A stretch of 6,242 nucleotides of DNA from Nostoc sp. CHAB 5834 (GTDB lineage Bacteria; Cyanobacteriota; Cyanobacteriia; Cyanobacteriales; Nostocaceae). A program made the translations under genes and the position numbers. The notes under the pieces are model-generated. The model had not been told where the DNA came from. It saw only the letters and a program-made list of their open reading frames with translations, and did not search any database. Shown piece after piece: positions 5,523-6,242 of the stretch; within the stretch, counting starts at the first letter, position 1; each line of letters starts with the position of its first letter. Location of the stretch: contig JAIVFU010000262.1 in assembly GCA_020829485.1 (NCBI GenBank), positions 1-6,242 on the forward strand, read 5' to 3'.

Positions 5523-6128
5523 TTACTTCTTTTTGGCTTCTTTCGGCTGTGGCTGGTATTCCTTATTCAAACCGTCCAGAATAGCTTTGGTCTGATCGGC
5601 AGCCGGATCGGCGAAAAGAATACCGCCCCCCTTGGTGTAGCCCAGAACGAATTCGTACTTGTTCTGAGCATTAATTTTCTTGAGGTAGTCGTAGATCTGA
5701 TCATACAACTGCTTGTTTTTGGCCTGCTCTTCGTTGGCCAGGTTCTGCGCAGCACGCTCCCGGAAAGCCAGAATATCCTGTTGCTCCTTCTGGAGCGATG
5801 CTTCGGTAGCGCGGCCCTGCTCCTGAGTCATGGTAGCCGCCCGCTGCTGAAAGAAAGCTACTTTATTTTGCAGGTTACGCCCTTTGTTGGCCAAGTCGTT
5901 TTCCAGTTGAAACCGCTTGCTTTCCAGCACTTTCTGCGTGTCTTTGAAAAACTCGTATTTGGTCAGCAGCGAATCGACGTTAACGTAGACAATGGCTCTG
6001 CCTTTCGCTTCGGCAGGTTTCGCCGATGTAGAAACCACGGCGGGTTGGCTATCTTTAAAGTGCAGGTAGTATAGGATCGCTACGGCAATTGTCAGGACGA
6101 CGTTCAGAATCAACGAGGCATTCTTCAC
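5523..6128 (-). CDS. OmpH/Skp family periplasmic chaperone-like protein, GTG start
   Basis: This 201-residue protein has the Skp/OmpH plan. An N-terminal hydrophobic segment (about 4-23) serves as signal or membrane anchor, with no obvious cleavage site. A first strand, AIVYVNVDSLLTKY, lies at 45-58. A long Gln/Lys/Glu-rich coiled coil runs about 60-155, and the closing motif YEFVLGYTKGGGILFADPAADQTKAILDGLN spans 158-188, interrupted nowhere. The tail is Lys-rich. Family members hold unfolded outer membrane proteins in the periplasm; here the uncut anchor may keep it membrane-bound. There is no ATG: candidates are TTG at 6152 and GTG at 6128. GTG is chosen because it gives the classical MKNASLILNVV start and leaves a leader of about 25-30 nt below the promoter, whereas TTG would lie almost at the transcription start. 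The gene stands alone, not beside bamA or a second ompH as is common in the phylum. The family call is firm; the client proteins are unknown. Confidence 0.9.
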   Translation of the reverse strand: MKNASLILNVVLTIAVAILYYLHFKDSQPAVVSTSAKPAEAKGRAIVYVNVDSLLTKYEFFKDTQKVLESKRFQLENDLANKGRNLQNKVAFFQQRAATMTQEQGRATEASLQKEQQDILAFRERAAQNLANEEQAKNKQLYDQIYDYLKKINAQNKYEFVLGYTKGGGILFADPAADQTKAILDGLNKEYQPQPKEAKKK

Positions 6129-6162
6129 AGGAAACAGATTGGTTAGTGACAAGTTTATCCTA

Positions 6163-6170
6163 CAAAGGTA
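6163..6170 (-). promoter_or_regulatory. Candidate -7 box of the ompH-like gene
   Basis: The minus strand reads TACCTTTG, a full TAnnTTTG match and the same eight bases as the smpB box, 34 nt above the GTG start at 6128. The -33 element is not recognisable 19-21 nt upstream. Confidence 0.6.
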
Positions 6171-6183
6171 TAGGATTTAAGGA

Positions 6184-6242
6184 TTAGGCGTTACGAACTG
6201 GTGATGGATTTACGATGGCCTGCCGAACAAAGTACCCGGCCA
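6184..6242 (-). other. Possible 3' end of an unidentified upstream gene
   Basis: One minus-strand frame is open from the window edge to a TAA at 6186-6184 and would end in YFVRQAIVNPSPVRNA. The stop falls 14 nt above the ompH -7 box, a plausible gene boundary. Only 18 codons are visible, an open run that short is expected by chance, and I do not recognise the residues. On the plus strand an ATG at 6204 also opens a frame (MDLRWPAEQSTRP) to the edge, so a divergent gene is equally possible. Confidence 0.2.

Noticed and set aside
1..6242. CRISPR array, insertion sequence, prophage or toxin-antitoxin system
   Set aside because: There are no regularly spaced direct repeats, transposase or integrase motifs, or small paired genes. 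All intergenic gaps are under 300 nt and explained by promoters, terminators and the tRNA.

Overview
The window reads as a gene-dense chromosomal stretch from an aerobic member of the Bacteroidota, most likely the Cytophagales (Spirosoma/Dyadobacter-like; the genus is a guess). Four things point there. (1) An alternative complex III gene pair, actA-actB. (2) Five matches to the Bacteroidota sigma factor -7 box TAnnTTTG placed in front of genes, one of them with a full TTTG-N20-TACTTTTG promoter. (3) Almost no Shine-Dalgarno sequences ahead of the start codons. (4) An S1 protein and an HNH protein of the type common in this phylum. Every supported gene lies on the minus strand, so transcription runs from high to low coordinates.

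Layout in the direction of transcription: 6242-6184 may be the last codons of an unknown gene. A promoter (6163-6170) leads into an OmpH/Skp-like periplasmic chaperone gene (6128-5523), which ends at a strong terminator (5435-5482). A -7 box (5330-5337) then starts smpB (5308-4847), followed after 73 nt by an HNH endonuclease-like gene (4773-4258). That unit ends in a perfect 32-bp inverted repeat that begins directly at the stop codon. Next comes rpsA (ribosomal protein S1, 4006-2219), with its own -7 box, a palindrome just upstream of that box and a leader hairpin. It ends in a terminator at 2155-2194. A tRNA-Cys gene (2074-2004) follows, with its own -7 box and terminator. Last is the actA promoter (1783-1814), actA (1722-412), and the 5' part of actB (314-1), which leaves the window.

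Functionally this is housekeeping: translation (S1, SmpB rescue of stalled ribosomes, tRNA-Cys), envelope protein folding (OmpH/Skp), and respiration (the cytochrome c and molybdopterin/Fe-S-like subunits of the quinol:cytochrome c oxidoreductase). Each block has its own promoter and terminator. I see no defence island, insertion sequence, prophage, CRISPR array or clearly new system. The points most worth a second look are non-coding: the 32-bp hairpin abutting the HNH stop codon, the imperfect inverted repeat between actA and actB, the structured rpsA leader, and the six-haem fused layout of ActA.
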